Shown in pieces: positions 45,120-58,700 of a stretch of DNA of 64,000 bases. The DNA is taken from positions 12,160,735 through 12,224,734 of the forward strand of contig NC_037593.1 of NCBI RefSeq assembly GCF_003073045.1. The letters are read 5' to 3'. The notes under the pieces were generated by a model that was given only the letters and a program-made list of their open reading frames with translations, was not told the origin of the DNA and did not search any database. The stretch comes from Pomacea canaliculata (taxonomy: Eukaryota; Mollusca; Gastropoda; Architaenioglossa; Ampullariidae). Positions within the stretch are counted from its first letter, which is position 1; every line of letters begins with the position of its first letter. Made by a program: the position numbers and the translations under genes.

Positions 45120-45253
45120 AGACAGACAGCAGTCCACCTACACACGTGCGTGGTTAGAAACAAGTTGCATGGCAATCAAAGGGACATAACTGTCAAGCCT
45201 CCAATTATTCCTTTAAGAGTGCATTCCCTTGAAGGTTTACAAGATGCTGTGAG

Positions 45254-48200
45254 ATGGCGGATCTGCTTCACAAGCTGCGAAAATATAAAGCATACTTGAA
45301 GGTGCATCCTGATGGCGATAAGGTAACATGGAATAACACTAGGTTCCTTCTAGTTTACGGTACCTGTTGATGGTCTTTAAAAGCTTAATATATTTTTCAT
45401 TAATTGCTAAATATTTTTTTTTCTTGAAAAAACATATGCAGATGCATTCTTTCTGTACCGCGTACAATACTTCCTGTGGTATTTTATATCTGCATGTAAA
45501 TAGGAAATAAACTTGCAGTCTAGAATTCAGTGAGCAGTCAAAAGTAATTAGCTGGATATATGTGGGCGCAAGTATTTTTAACAATGTTATGTAATTCCTT
45601 TGTACATCACCAACATTGATTCTTCATATAATAACAAATCTGTGATAATTATAGAATATTTGCAAATCAACCTTGATCTGTTGATGTTAAATTCTCAAAC
45701 ATTAAATTATGTAGCCAAGGTAGTGTCATGACTAGCCTTAGCATAGTGGTCCAATTTCTTTTCATTGTTGTATAGCCTTGTTCTCATGCGGTTTTCTCCC
45801 TCAGGTGCTGCCTGTACTTCAGAAGCTTTCCACTCTTCCTATGTCAATAGCAACATTGCAGGTACATTAATTGAATTCACATTTATTTGGGTATATATAT
45901 GTGTGTGTGTGACCTAGCTGAATGTGCATCATGTGTAACAATCCTTCCTTCCACACAATAGCAGTGGCAAGCTTAGCCTTAAAGTAGAAAACTGGTTTCC
46001 TGCATCTCCTTTGTCTAGTTGTGATAATCTGATCCAACTGGTCATTAACTGTGACAGATTTATCTTTACCCTTTCCACCTAGCACCTTGGCAAATACTTT
46101 CAATTGTTCTCTTCTCTCTTTCTCATCTTTGAGAAGACTCAACAAGTAAAACCGCGCTGACTAAATGTTTGCTGCTTAAAATTAGTAGAAAAGTGGTTTT
46201 CTTCAAGAACTCATTATCTCTTAATAACCATTTTCTAATATTCTATCAATAGAGCATAACAACAAGCTGTCTGTTCAGACTGAGTGGTCCCATCCATCCT
46301 AGGGATTGGTCCCGAACAGCCCCTTTCCTATCCACCAAAACCCTCTACCTCCCTGCTGGTTAGTTGGTGACTTCAAATGCGCCCTCAAATAATAGGCCTT
46401 CCCTGTTACACATGAACTAAGAAAATTGAATGGTGAAGTGAACCTACAAGCAGGGGAAAGGTGTTGTGCAAATGTCATTCTATGAAAATGATATATTTTT
46501 TTCCTAACACTATTCATCACTGAAGAAAAATCAAACAGAGACCATTTTTTATTTATGCCTCCCCATTCTGTGATTGTGCCACCACTGCCGTCCCCAGGCC
46601 TTCTCTGCCCTCTAATTGCCCGCTGGTAAGCTGGTCACTGCAAATGTGCCCTAGAATGATGAGGTTTTACTGGCAACTGCCTAGTTCGCCTTATAGTAGA
46701 AGCGGCCCTGGTGACTAATGCAACAGTGCGGGGCAAATTTTAAAAGTATGTAGTTATGTGACTAACACTTGTTGCACAGTAAACATATTTACCAGTTTTA
46801 ATTTATATGTTTCTAGGATGGATAGTTTGCTTGCTGAAATGTGCTTGCTCAGACACTCACCTCTTTATCCATCTACCCACCTTTTGTTTGTTGGTTTGCT
46901 ATCTGCTGCTCTAATGTTTTGGCAGCCATAAAGTTTAGAATTAAAGTATTTAGAGATTTTACTATGCATATTTGATGTTTTAGGAAACTGGAATTGGAAA
47001 AGTGGTTAACGGTTTTCGGAAACAGGATGGAGATGTTGGTGATTGTGCAAAATCTTTAGTTGCACAATGGAAGGATCTGGTGACTGCAGAGGCAAAACAG
47101 AGGCAGCATGAAAGTGATGAAAGTGGTGATGACAGAGCTGCTGAATCAGAACAGGATGAAAACAGAGATGAAGCAGCAGAAGAAGAAGAGAGTATGAGAC
47201 ATAATGAAGAGAGTAGTGATGAAAACCATTATCAAGAAACATATGAAAACTGTGAGAATGAAGATGAGCCTTATGATGATGGAAGAGAAGCTTCTGACAG
47301 TTCTGATCACGTCCAAGAAAGTGAGAATGATGATCAAGATGACTCTCACTGCAGCATGCAACATGATGACGAAAACAACTCCGATGAAAGTGAGGAAGAT
47401 ACTTGTCGCAAATCCCATTATAAAAGCAGACAAGATGACGAGGATATTGGTCAGGCATTTAAGATGGGAAAGCTTCACAGTCATTATTCATCCCATAATA
47501 ATGCCACACTAGAGCACACCTCGACAAAGAGAGATGCTCGAAGAGAAGTTAAAGAAAAGCATCGTAGTAGCCACAAGTCTTCATCTTCAAGTGCCAAACA
47601 CCACATTAACCATGGAGATTTTGACCGAAACACAGACATTAAGCACAGCAGTCATGTTAAAACTGCTGACAGACAGCCAGATGGACATCATGAAAGTGCC
47701 TCCAGGCACAAGGAGGACAAGAACAGATCATCCTCAAGAAGTAAACATCCACATAAAAGTGAGTCTGAAAATCAGGCTTCTAAGAGTCATCACCAAAATT
47801 CATCACGCTCTTCAACGCATTCTTTGTCATCCAAAGACCAGACCTCAACAAAATGTCATAACAAGGAGGGGTTACACTCAAGCACTTATCAGTCTTTATC
47901 AAACTCAAGCTTAAAAACTAACAGCTTTTCATCCCACACTACACCAGATGACAAGCAGTCTTCTAAATTAGAAACTCGGCATTCAGACAGCAGCAAATCT
48001 TTAGGCAACAAAACTGTTTCATCCAGACTTTCTGATTCAGGTAGCACATCCAAACCAACAAATTCAGGTAGCAGTAAGTCCACAGATGAGAAGATTGTTA
48101 AGTCTGGTTCAAAGCATCAGAATCATGAAAAATCCAGCAAACCAATGCCAACGTCTGGCCTGCGGCATTCAGGTGAAAAAGATTCATCTGCAAGAAAAAA

Positions 48201-51200
48201 TATTTCCAAGACAGATCATGGATCAAGCAAAGATAAGGAAAGACAGAAACACAAAGAAGGACATTCCTCAGAAAGCAGGCAGGCATCCTCTCAAGACAGA
48301 CATTCAAAACATGTTGCAGAACCACAAAGGCAAACTTTAGGCCAAGCTAGCAAATCTGGCAGGAGTAACCCACTTTCAGTCAAAGAGACCTGCAGACCTC
48401 ATCTTGAAAGTGAAGAGGAGGAGAGAGGAGGAACAGCAGAATCCTGTGATGATTATGAGGAATACATTGACAGGTGGGTAGAGGATGGTGTTGTTGAGTA
48501 CAACCCTAGTGCTGTTAAGCCAAAGGCTGCAAAGAAGAAGAGGCTGTCAACATCTGAATCGGAAAGAAGTCAAAGCATTGAAGACTACGAAGAATATATA
48601 AGTAAGCAGGCTGCGCATGCCTCTGCAGATTTTGTAGAGTACACCCCTGGGCCTGTGAGCAAAGACAGTGACAAAAACCACTCTCGGCACAACAAGGACC
48701 AAAAAAGTTCTAAACACAGTCATTCAACAAGTGACAAACATCATTCCCGTAGTGACAAGAGCAACTCTAAACTACAGAAATCTTGTGAAATACATTCTGT
48801 GGACTACGTTCCAACAAAGATACAAAGAGACAAAGTCAGTTCACATGAACCTAATAAAGCTGCAGATCCTTTGCACAAAAAAGTCAAGTCTTGTGCCCAT
48901 GAGGAGTACACTGTGCTTGAAGACAGTGACGGTGAGAATGAGAATGCTGAATACATCCCAAGCCCCATCAAACAAGGAAAAGAGCGTAAGCCAGTATTCG
49001 AGGTCTTCAGTGGTGACGATGAACATTTGGATACAGAATGCAGGAGTAGAGAAACAAAGACCAAGACTAAACATAAGGAGCAGGTTCAAGATGAAAAGCT
49101 ACATTACGGAAATGAGCAAAGGAAATCCTCCCATTCCTTATCCTCACAGAACTCGAGCAAAAATTATAATGATGAAAAACAAGTAGACAGGAAAGTGCGT
49201 TACGATGGGAAAATTTTTAGTGAACCAAAGCAAAATTTTACAATGCACTCAAAGTCAACAGGCTCAGGAAAAAATACAGAGAAGCAAAAACATGGTGAAA
49301 GTCAAGACACAGAAAGCAGGAAGCCGAGCGATAGGAAATCCAAGCTTGATTCACATGTCACCGGAACATCCAAGAGTGATCGGAATGTCAAAGGTGTTCC
49401 ATCCCATTTAGGTTCTTTGGATACAAAGAAAGATAGCACATCTCATGGCAAGGGCACTACATCTTCAGCCTCGAAGCCCAAAAGCAAGTCTCATCTTGTG
49501 AGTGAGGCTACTGAATATAGCCTCTTCAGCTGTCCAGATGATCACACCATCAAAACAAGCATCAAAAAGGAATCTAAAGTTCCTGCATCTTCATCTGTTC
49601 GTCATGCAGACAAAAGCAAATCTTATGACAAATCTGTAGTAAAAGACAGCAGCAAGGTGCAGGGTAGACATTCAAAAACCTTTCCGGATGAAAAATCTTC
49701 ACAAGACAATAAATTGTCATCAGAAAAGACCTATCACAGTGTCAGCAGAGACAAACACAGTGAACACAAACAAATATCAAAGTCAAAGGAAATTGTAGAC
49801 AAAATCTCTTTCAAGCCAAAGGACAGAGATATCAGTGATGATCACGAACACAAGGGAAAGTCTTTCAAAACAAAGAACAGTGAGGTCGGTGACAGAAAGT
49901 CTGATATCGCAGAATATTCCATGCCTGTTGATGACGGCGTTTCCTTTGAAGACTTTATGAACTATGATGAAGCATCTGTCAAGAAGAAGAAGAAGACAGC
50001 AGACAAATCTTCAAAGATTAAGGAACCTTCAAGGAAAAGTGAAAAGACTTCTCCTGTGCCTGCTAGAGAGGTGAGTTTTAGGTATATTTGTTTGCCAATT
50101 ATGATTTATAGTTGTACAAAAATAATTGTTTCTTTGAACATGAAAGACGTCTATCCTTTTTATTTTTACCCAAAAGCTTAGTTCCAAAACTGATATGAAA
50201 ATAAGCATAGATACTTTCTTAAATCTGATGAAGTTCCTGTAAATATTGAATATTTGAATTTATTACCATTTTAGAACATGATAGATTTTTTTTCATAGAA
50301 ATTTCTCCTTTGTAAGTTGGCTAGTTATTGTCTGTTCTTTACTAAAATAAATATGAGCTAGCACATTCATTTCTTCCCTTTGTTTCAAGTTGCTTTGTGA
50401 CTGCATTATTAATGAACTGCAGTGAACAGACTGAGCTGTAGGTTGTGAGTGTGCTGCCAGGATACATATGTAATAGCGTTCAGGCTGAAAGGAGAAAAGG
50501 GCAGCTACCTAAGTTAAGCAGTTTTGATTCAATGGCAAAGGAAAATATTCACCATTAGAAAAATTTTTAGGGCTTTTCTGAGCTTTTCAGTGGAGTTTGT
50601 GATAGTTTCATTCTTGGCCCTCTTAGATCTGAAATGTTGCTTTAGGATTTTTGTATACATGTGTATGGCGTGCATTAAAATTTTACACTGATTTCAGATT
50701 AAAATCACAAATGAAGATATTTTGAACATGCTACCAGAGACGAGTGCCAACTATAGACCTTTCCGATTTCACCCCATTGATGAAGAAAGACACAAGGAAA
50801 AGGGTAAGCAGGCATTTTTAAATACATTTGTATTGCACAGCATAGGAATTGTACTTTTAGGGGTAATTTTCATTTCAGTTTCTATTTCTAGGCGTTTTCT
50901 TTATTTCTGAAGCCAGTAGATAGAGTGAAAATTGGTAATGAGACTCAAAGTTTTGTGGCCATAGGGGCTGTGAATGTATGGGGATCAGCATGTCTAGTGC
51001 ACACCATAAAAAGGATGAAGCCCAAACCCTCTCTTTCTACTGCCTTTACCTTCTCTGATAGATTGGGTACCCATTTCTTCTGAAAAGATGCAAGGCAAAC
51101 TATGCACCCAAGAGATAGTGAGCATTTTAGAGAACTTGTCTTTTCACATGCTACCCAATAACAGTGGAATTCATTTCCATTTAATCTGTCATAATAACCG

Positions 51201-54200
51201 TAAATTTGAAACAAAAGCACTAAGGACTTAACTGTTTTTTAAATTTCTTCACATGCTAGGTCCAATCTGCTTTTTTCTTCTATGCTGGGAGTTGATACTG
51301 ATTTAGTGCTTACATGGTGTTTAGAGTGGGTGTTATGGGAGACTATTCAGTAGAAAGTGAGGGAGGCAGTGTGTTGCATGCCTCAGTTAAAGAGTGAGTG
51401 TAAATGTTTGTATATGGGACTTTATCACTTTATAAAGTGTTGGCATCATGTTGTACATTTTGTCAGCAGTTTTCTTTGGTCTTTGTAAAGTGCAGTGAAC
51501 CTGGTTCAGATTTGGTTACAGCACAGAATAATTGTTCTGATTATGATCGCTATACTTGTTATATTGGAGTCTTTGAAATTATATTATGAGAGTAAATGTG
51601 AGCTTTTGTACAAGAGTACTCACCTGATACTTCTTCACTTTCTTCCTGTTATAACCCTCTTATTATAGTAATGGTGAAAAAAAAAAAGCAGAGGATACTT
51701 AGTATATCAGCTGTCATGAGTGTTTGTGTTCAGTACAAAATGGTGATGATTATTTACAGAGTCCTACCTTTTTGTTGCAGAAGGCATCTATGTGGACCCC
51801 ATGCTGATTGGATCAAAAACCACCTCTCGTACAAAAGTTTATTCAGGGCAGCGTCATGGTTTGACGGGTGTGGCTGGCATCTTATGTTGATTTCTAAATT
51901 TCTCATATAACGAAGGCCAAAAGACGAAAGTGTATTATGAAGGCCTGTATCATTAAATTAACCTAGCAACAGCTGTTTGTAAAAGGTGAATAATTTAACA
52001 TAAAGTATTTAATAGTATTAACAAATTAAAGGCCAGCAACAGTAAAATGAAAAAAAAAACCCCCAAAAATCTCTTCAGTTTTTGGTATTCTTACATATAC
52101 AGACAATGGAGTTGTATGGCTTGGTAGTGAAAGGTTAATGTATGCCGTAGAAAGGAGAACAGCAGCTGTTTGAGTTGGGGAAAGATGTTTATATTAGTCT
52201 GACAACACCAGCCCAGTGCTTCAGCAGGAATTAAAGATTGGCAACAGAAAGAAAAATTACCATGGAGACTCAAAACTCAAACTAACTATTGTGAAAAATT
52301 AATGTGTGCTAAAGGTAGAAAACTGGAGTAGATGTAATGGAATGTATAGGGAAACAACCACCTAAATAAAGAAGCAGGTTTCTCACTGAATGTCATCACC
52401 GCAAAAATGAAATCTGCATAAACTTAGAGTTTTAAGTCAAGTGTAATTAAAATGTTGGCTTTTTTTAAAATAACTTTTATGGCTATCCTCTTGATATATT
52501 CTGACCACTGTTGTTTTTGTTTTTTGTTTTTGCTTCTTACAGAGGTGAAGTCGTTGTTCGACCTTTGCACTCAGGTCCTGATTGACAACATAGATGGTAA
52601 GTCATTTAGTCAGATTGGATTGTACTACAGTCCTTTTATTCCTTTTTTTTTTTATACAAGTGATATGGCTTAACTGCATCAGCTGTTTCAACTGACTTTA
52701 AGTTTGTCGATAATCAATAAAGCTTGAAGACACTGGCACAGATGTAGTGAGGTGTGAAGGGAAAGTAGGAGCCTGGCTGACTTTGCTAAAAAAAATAGAT
52801 GCCTTTTCCTTCCAGCCATTGACTATGTTGGCGGCATTCCCTATGATATCTTGAGGCCTGTGTTGGAGAGAGCTACACCTGCACAACTGTTCAACCTGGA
52901 AAACTATAACCACGTGAGTAAACTAAGCTTGGGGAAGTCTTCATCTTGTTCATATGGCATGCAACAGAGAGCTGACAACATCCCTGCTCCCTTTCACACA
53001 CACACACACAATCCATCCCCCCCCCCTCCAACTTCTAACTTTTGCCATATTCACTGAGAGTTAAGCTGTCAATGACTAAACCAGGCTTAGATAAAATATG
53101 ATCTTGTTTTGCTTCCTGCTAAAGTAGTGTGTTTCACATCAAATTCCAACAGAAGAAAGCTCATTGCTAGATTTCAGCTATTGTCTGCAGCTGTCCTCAT
53201 ATGACCTTCTGTAAAATCTACTGTTGTTATTTGTTTTGACTTTTGACTTATCTCTTTGACAAAATTAACATTTAAATTGTAGTTGTTGCCTTTTTAAGAT
53301 TTTCGTTTTCATTGATAGCATTTCCTGGAAGATACTGACAGCTTGTGGCAGGCACACTGTGAGCGAGACTTCCGTGGCTGTGAGCCAGATGAGATAGAGA
53401 CGTGGAGAGAGCTGTACCTGGTGAGTCTGCAATGACACAAGATATTTTGGGGCTTGAGGGTCTTTTTTTAAGCATGTAGGTGCAGGATTGGATGATTTCT
53501 TGGGGAGGGGGGGACATATCTGAAAAGTTCTGAGGCGTAGCGAATGCACTTTACAAGCTGGCTGAATGTTTTGGCGAAATTGTGCCCATGGGAGAATTAG
53601 CATCTGCAGAATAAATTTACTTGATTCTAGCCATTTTGCAAGTTGACATCATATTTTGCTTTTGTCTTTTGAGGAATATATTTTTCCTTTGCATTTTATA
53701 GTACTTGAGGGCAGGGTTTGCGAATATGGAAGCAGTCATGCATTAAGCACCCCTTATCTTTTCCCTGAAGACTTTGTCATAGTGTACTATGACTTGAACT
53801 TAACATTTATTTTTACTTGGAACCAAATCTACGATGACTTACCTCTGATGCTGACAATTATAGTTAGAGTGACTTACTGATCTGTAGGTTAAGTAAGACA
53901 ATTATCCTGACTTGCTGATCAATTGCTTAGCATAAGTATGATGATTATCCTTAGCATGACTTGTTGATCTGTAGGTTAACATAAATATGACAGCTATCTT
54001 CACCGTGACTTACTGATCTGTTGCTTAGCGTAAGTATGATGAACGAGAGGCCAAGTACCAGAAGCTGAAGACAGCCATGTCAAGCACCATCACTCGTGGC
54101 CAGGCTGGTAAGATGCATGTTCTTTTCGCTGGACACCCTGATCAACATTTTTAGCATTATCATATTATTTAGTTCTGTTTTTGATTCTTAATGTGTACTA

Positions 54201-55713
54201 GATTCATAGTACTTTTCTTTGCATACCATATTTAGGTGGTTTATTTGTTTTGCTTTTTTTGAAGTAGGTGTTGAATGTCTCCCAGAGGGAAAGCTTATTT
54301 TCAAGTGATTGGACTGAGCTCAGTTCAAGATAGTTTGAATTAATCTTGGCTTCCTGTTGGCTGACCCTCAACTTCCTATGTAGATTCGTGTATGGTTGTG
54401 ACGTCGCAGTTTGACCTGTTACTGTGCATAGCAATGTTTGTAGGCATATATCTCAAGAACAGAATGGATTGTTCTCTTAAACTTTGGGAATATTTGCAGA
54501 GGTCAACATCTGCATTAAACATTGATTGTGGAAAAGAAAGAGCCATCCAGTAATGGCCTATTATTTTGTTTGTTTTTTACAAAGGAATTATTAGTGTAAC
54601 ATATAGCTTTGGGTTTCACCAAAAGTCAACCATTCACCAAGTAGGCTACTTTGCAATGAACAGATTTTGTCTATTTTTCTGCTTTTTTCAGGCCGAAAAG
54701 TTCGACTAGCTTTTACGGATACCATTGCAAAACCACCACGAGATGTCCTACGCAGACAGATGAAGTATGGCACAGCTGGAATTTCACGTGCTGGTCGGCC
54801 AATTCCATCTGCCAACAAAAGGTCCATGGATGGATCCTCATCTTCTGGTACTTTGCAACATTTGAAAGATTACCGACAGATAGGTGCCTCAGCAATCGCT
54901 TTGGCCACCAGAGTTGACCCATTCCAGACTAACAAGCGTAAGTACTGGTTGTACTTTTGGAATAACACCACAAACAAGGCAACTCTTAAATCAGAAAAAC
55001 AGGCTTTAGTCTTTTGTTTAGCTTAGTGTTATGCAAGGAAGGAGTCTTAATATTTTTAAAATATATTTAAATTATAAACATGTGCATTTATAGCGATAGT
55101 GGTAGTTGGCGAAGGGGTATGTTTTGTGCACCATCATGTATTTGTTAAGGTGACCTGTCAAATCCTAAAAAAGGACAGAAAGGCTTCCCTTTACTGTTCG
55201 CTTCTACTGACCGCTACCCACCTATAATTATCTACCCAACCTCGACCCACTTGTTCTGGCCTTAAAATAGGTTGGTTCGTGACAGGGAAGTTAGGAATAC
55301 ATGCGGTGCTGACAGATAGCAGCCAGGGAATCGGCACTGCCTGTGATCTCCACCCCACCTATTGTCGGTAGGGAAAACTGACCTTGTGTAAAGTGTAAAA
55401 GTCTGCATTATGGGTGTTGCTACCTTCCCTCGCTGGGCTAAACCATTTAAAAAAATGCCCTCAAAAAGTTCTACCTTTAGACCTTCAAGGACCTGTTGTG
55501 GCCCACGGGCTGTAGGTTGGGCACCCCTGATCTAGTATGTATCAGATATAGATTGTGTTTGGCATGTGGTTGAGTTGCAACAATGCTAAATATATTCCTA
55601 CAATATATGTACTGATCAAGCATTCAAATTTCAATTTTTTTTCTCTTACAGCAAGGATAGTGGCTCCAATGATGCAGAAGACACTCAAAATGCTGAAGAA
55701 AATGCGACACTAA
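45254..55713 (+). CDS. ELOA: Elongin A (RNA polymerase II elongation factor, Elongin BC-binding subunit)
   Basis: Eleven exons join in phase: 45254-45322, 45805-45861, 46984-50070, 50698-50803, 51781-51867, 52543-52596, 52816-52913, 53319-53420, 54029-54107, 54692-54937 and 55652-55713; 1348 residues. Elongin A suppresses Pol II pausing in the nucleus and recruits Elongin B/C and Cullin 5 to ubiquitylate stalled polymerase. Residues 1-80 form the TFIIS N-terminal-type domain (KLSTLPMSIATLQETGIGK, then LVAQWKDLV). Residues 1136-1220 form the Elongin A domain: BC-box SLFDLCTQVL at 1139-1148, then GGIPYDILRPVLERATPAQL, then the WQAHCERDF block. KPPRDVLRRQMKYG and a basic tail ending KKMRH match the family. 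Exon 3 (1029 codons) is a Ser/Lys/His/Asp-rich linker that makes the protein much longer than the roughly 770-residue human form. It carries repeated (V/A)EY-x-P motifs and two DYEEYI units. Confidence 0.95.
46284..46700. repeat. Two diverged copies of an unclassified repeat in ELOA intron 2
   Basis: The pieces at about 46360-46410 and 46620-46680 share a GCTGGT-AG-TGGT-ACT-CAAATG-GCCCT skeleton. They may be halves or copies of a dispersed repeat. No terminal repeats or coding region were seen. Confidence 0.3.
55490..55529. mobile_element. Right end of a hAT-like element in the last ELOA intron
   Basis: Read on the minus strand the sequence begins CAGGGGTGCCCAACC and continues ACAGCCCGTGGGCCAC, the style of a hAT terminus. 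No matching left end was found, so this is a fragment. Confidence 0.4.
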
Positions 55714-58700
55714 GCAAGAGTCTCTGCACCAGAAAAAACTCCCAGCTTCTAATGATCTCACATCATCTGTCTCTGGTCTTAACAGCTAATAGAATTGCAC
55801 CATAAAGTGAAAGTGAAGTTTCAGAAACATGGAAAACATATTTTGTTTTCTGCTTGTTAATACCAGTAGGGTAGCAAAGAGGGTATGTTACATGGAAGTG
55901 GGCAGGATCTGACCACACAAATCCTGAATTCCCGTCCCTCAACATATCCACTTGTAGTAAACTGATAATGCAACATCTTGCATAGTTTTTAGCAGGTTAT
56001 TAGGGTGTGAAATTCTTGAAGGTAGTGGTCTGTAATACTGAATCCTACACAAAGCTGTTTATTACATTGACTAATATTCCTTGCCTAGTGAACCACTGGT
56101 GCAAATTATGTGAGAAAGTGACATGCATGGAAGGGCAAGAAATGTGTGCTACATATCTGTGCAGACGCCGTAGCATTCTGCTGGATTTTGTTCCACTGCG
56201 TGCTTTGACACTGAAAGAGAGAATGCAGAGGTACTTCTTGTGTTTGTTCTTCAAAGGCCTACACACATTTAAAAATGTGTTTTATGAACACTCACCACAA
56301 AATTTGCTGTGCTTAAATTTGTACATAGGTGTTCTTGAGTCTTCCCTTTTTGACTGAATCGTGCAAAGAGTTTAACAGTTGACAAATAGTTTCCTCATGC
56401 GGCTGCCTGAAGTGTTGGATTGCTTCACTTGTACCCATAGGCATAAAAGTGTTTTATTATATAGTTGTTTAATCCCAGATTTTATTTTTGTTGTTTTGCT
56501 ATAGTGAAGTAATAGAAATGTGTGTGTATATATATATAGATCTGTTGAAGATAGATCACTTCCCAGATAACTGTCACAAAACTTTTCCCACTTTCCTGAT
56601 TTTAATGTCTGTATGCAAAGGAAGAACTGACAAGTTTCTAAAATAATTTCTGCAGCTTTCTTTTGCATATGTAAATTCTCCATATAAAGTGTGGCTTCTT
56701 TCATAGGTTTGAGAAGATAATTTAAGCATATTTTGTGCTAGCTGCCAAGTGTGAAAAAAAAAGATTTTAAATGTAGAAAATGAACCAACACGACATAAAG
56801 AGAGTATTATTATTATTGTGACTTGGTGCTGAGGAAGTAGATAATTTATGTGCTAAAATTTGAACAAGTCTTACTGAAATTTGAGGCTTATTACTTCCCC
56901 TTCCCCCATACATACTTTAATGCACCTTTTATATGCCCTGAACAGGGTATGGCTTTCGATGACATTTTTTTGTATTTTAAGTTTTTTTTTTAAATAGATT
57001 ATGCAAAAAGCATGCTGAAATTGATAACGAGAAGTAAAAGAAACACGGATTAAGCAAATATCATCCATTAATGTTGTAAAAAAAAAAGTTGATCACAAGT
57101 GCCTAGAAAAGAATGAGTGGCACCTAATTTTTTTTTTATTGTGTAAGTGCATACTTGTGTCTTTGTGCATGCATGTGTATTCATTTTTTATGTATATAAA
57201 GCATGTTTTTTGAACATGCAAGGCAAGGTTTTGCCTGAGAGTCCTGATAAATATTCATATTCATTTGAGAACGTGTTACTTTACATAAACGACACTGCAT
57301 TCATTTTGACATTTGTGTCTGTTGGCATGAATGGCTGTACCTCTTCTTGAGGAGTTTTAAGAACATATGTTAATATTGCTTTTAGAAATGTAGAGGGGCA
57401 ATGATTTGTTCCTTGTTATAAACTTTTTATTGTGTGACTAGTATTTGACATACAGTCATTCTGTAAAGATCTATGTCTTATATGGTGGGTGGTTCCTTGA
57501 AGTGAAATGAAAGTACTCTTTTTGCCTGGTGCAGATTCCTTACTGTGGTATATGCTTTATTGTGTGTGTAGTCAAGTGCAATCAGCATGACAGTGTGTGT
57601 AGTAAAGTATGTTGGAAGAATGTTGATCGTGAATAGCATATGAGGCAGGTGGCTTTGTGATGTTTGCAACTATAAGTTTGCAAAGTGATGTCCATGTTGA
57701 GTTGAAAATACTTATAATCATTTCCTGGTGTTGTACGTCATGTTGTATTCTGGCAACACATTCACTGAGCCCTGCTTGTACCAAAACAGCATACCTGAAT
57801 TACGACATGTCTATGATGATGGTGTGTACTGTTAAGAAATTTTTAAACAATATTTTTCTTAGGAATCATATCTAAGAAAATGGATTGCAAGCTACATATG
57901 TAGATATATTGACAGGCAGGGTAATTCACTGAATGTTCATGGTGTTAAAAAGGAATACGAGACAGTTTTAGGATTGTGTACAGCAAGTGTACAGCAAGTA
58001 TACCCTGACCTATTTAAGTTCATCTATGGGGTTTGCAAGTTTACCGTCATATTTATTACCTATGAGAAAACTGGAACTTTAGCTTTTCACTCTATTTAGT
58101 CATATTTATTATAGTGATAATTTTTTAAAGAGGTGATAATAGAATGATGACATTTTTTTTCTGGAGCTGGACTGATAACATTTTGTAAACTTTTCTTGAC
58201 AGTTCTATTGATGTTTTGCAGAAGTATGTTTGCTACAGGCATACGGTTTGGTACTAGAATGATTCATGTGACTTACACAAAAAGTCTTGTTATTGTCTTT
58301 CAGTTGGGATAAATTGGTAGAGCAAGAGAGTGAACTGTCTTTTGAACACTATAGCTGTAGGCCTTACACAAAATGATATCTATTGGCCATCTATTTTGGT
58401 GGCCTCCTTCCTCACGTTAGGCAGTCTGTAAACCACAGCAACGCACAGAAAAATTTCTTTTAAACAGATTTGCCAGAATGAATCCCTGCTGAATAGTAAC
58501 AGTTGCCTGCCTTGCCACATTGTTTGAAAGTTGACTTCTTAGCTTTCTTTTGAGATGCTAGTCATGACTGGAAGGAAGAAAGTGATCATAAAATGCTGCA
58601 TATAAAGTTAAATGCCCCATATTGCCTTTTTAATCTGTGCAACGGGTATGTGCCTTCTAGTGCGGTTTATTCTTTTTATCAGCCATATTTTGTAGCTTGA

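Noticed and set aside
47006-47512. Long open frames opposite and overlapping the ELOA large exon
   Set aside because: They are shadows of the low-complexity coding sequence; they have no domains and no splice context.
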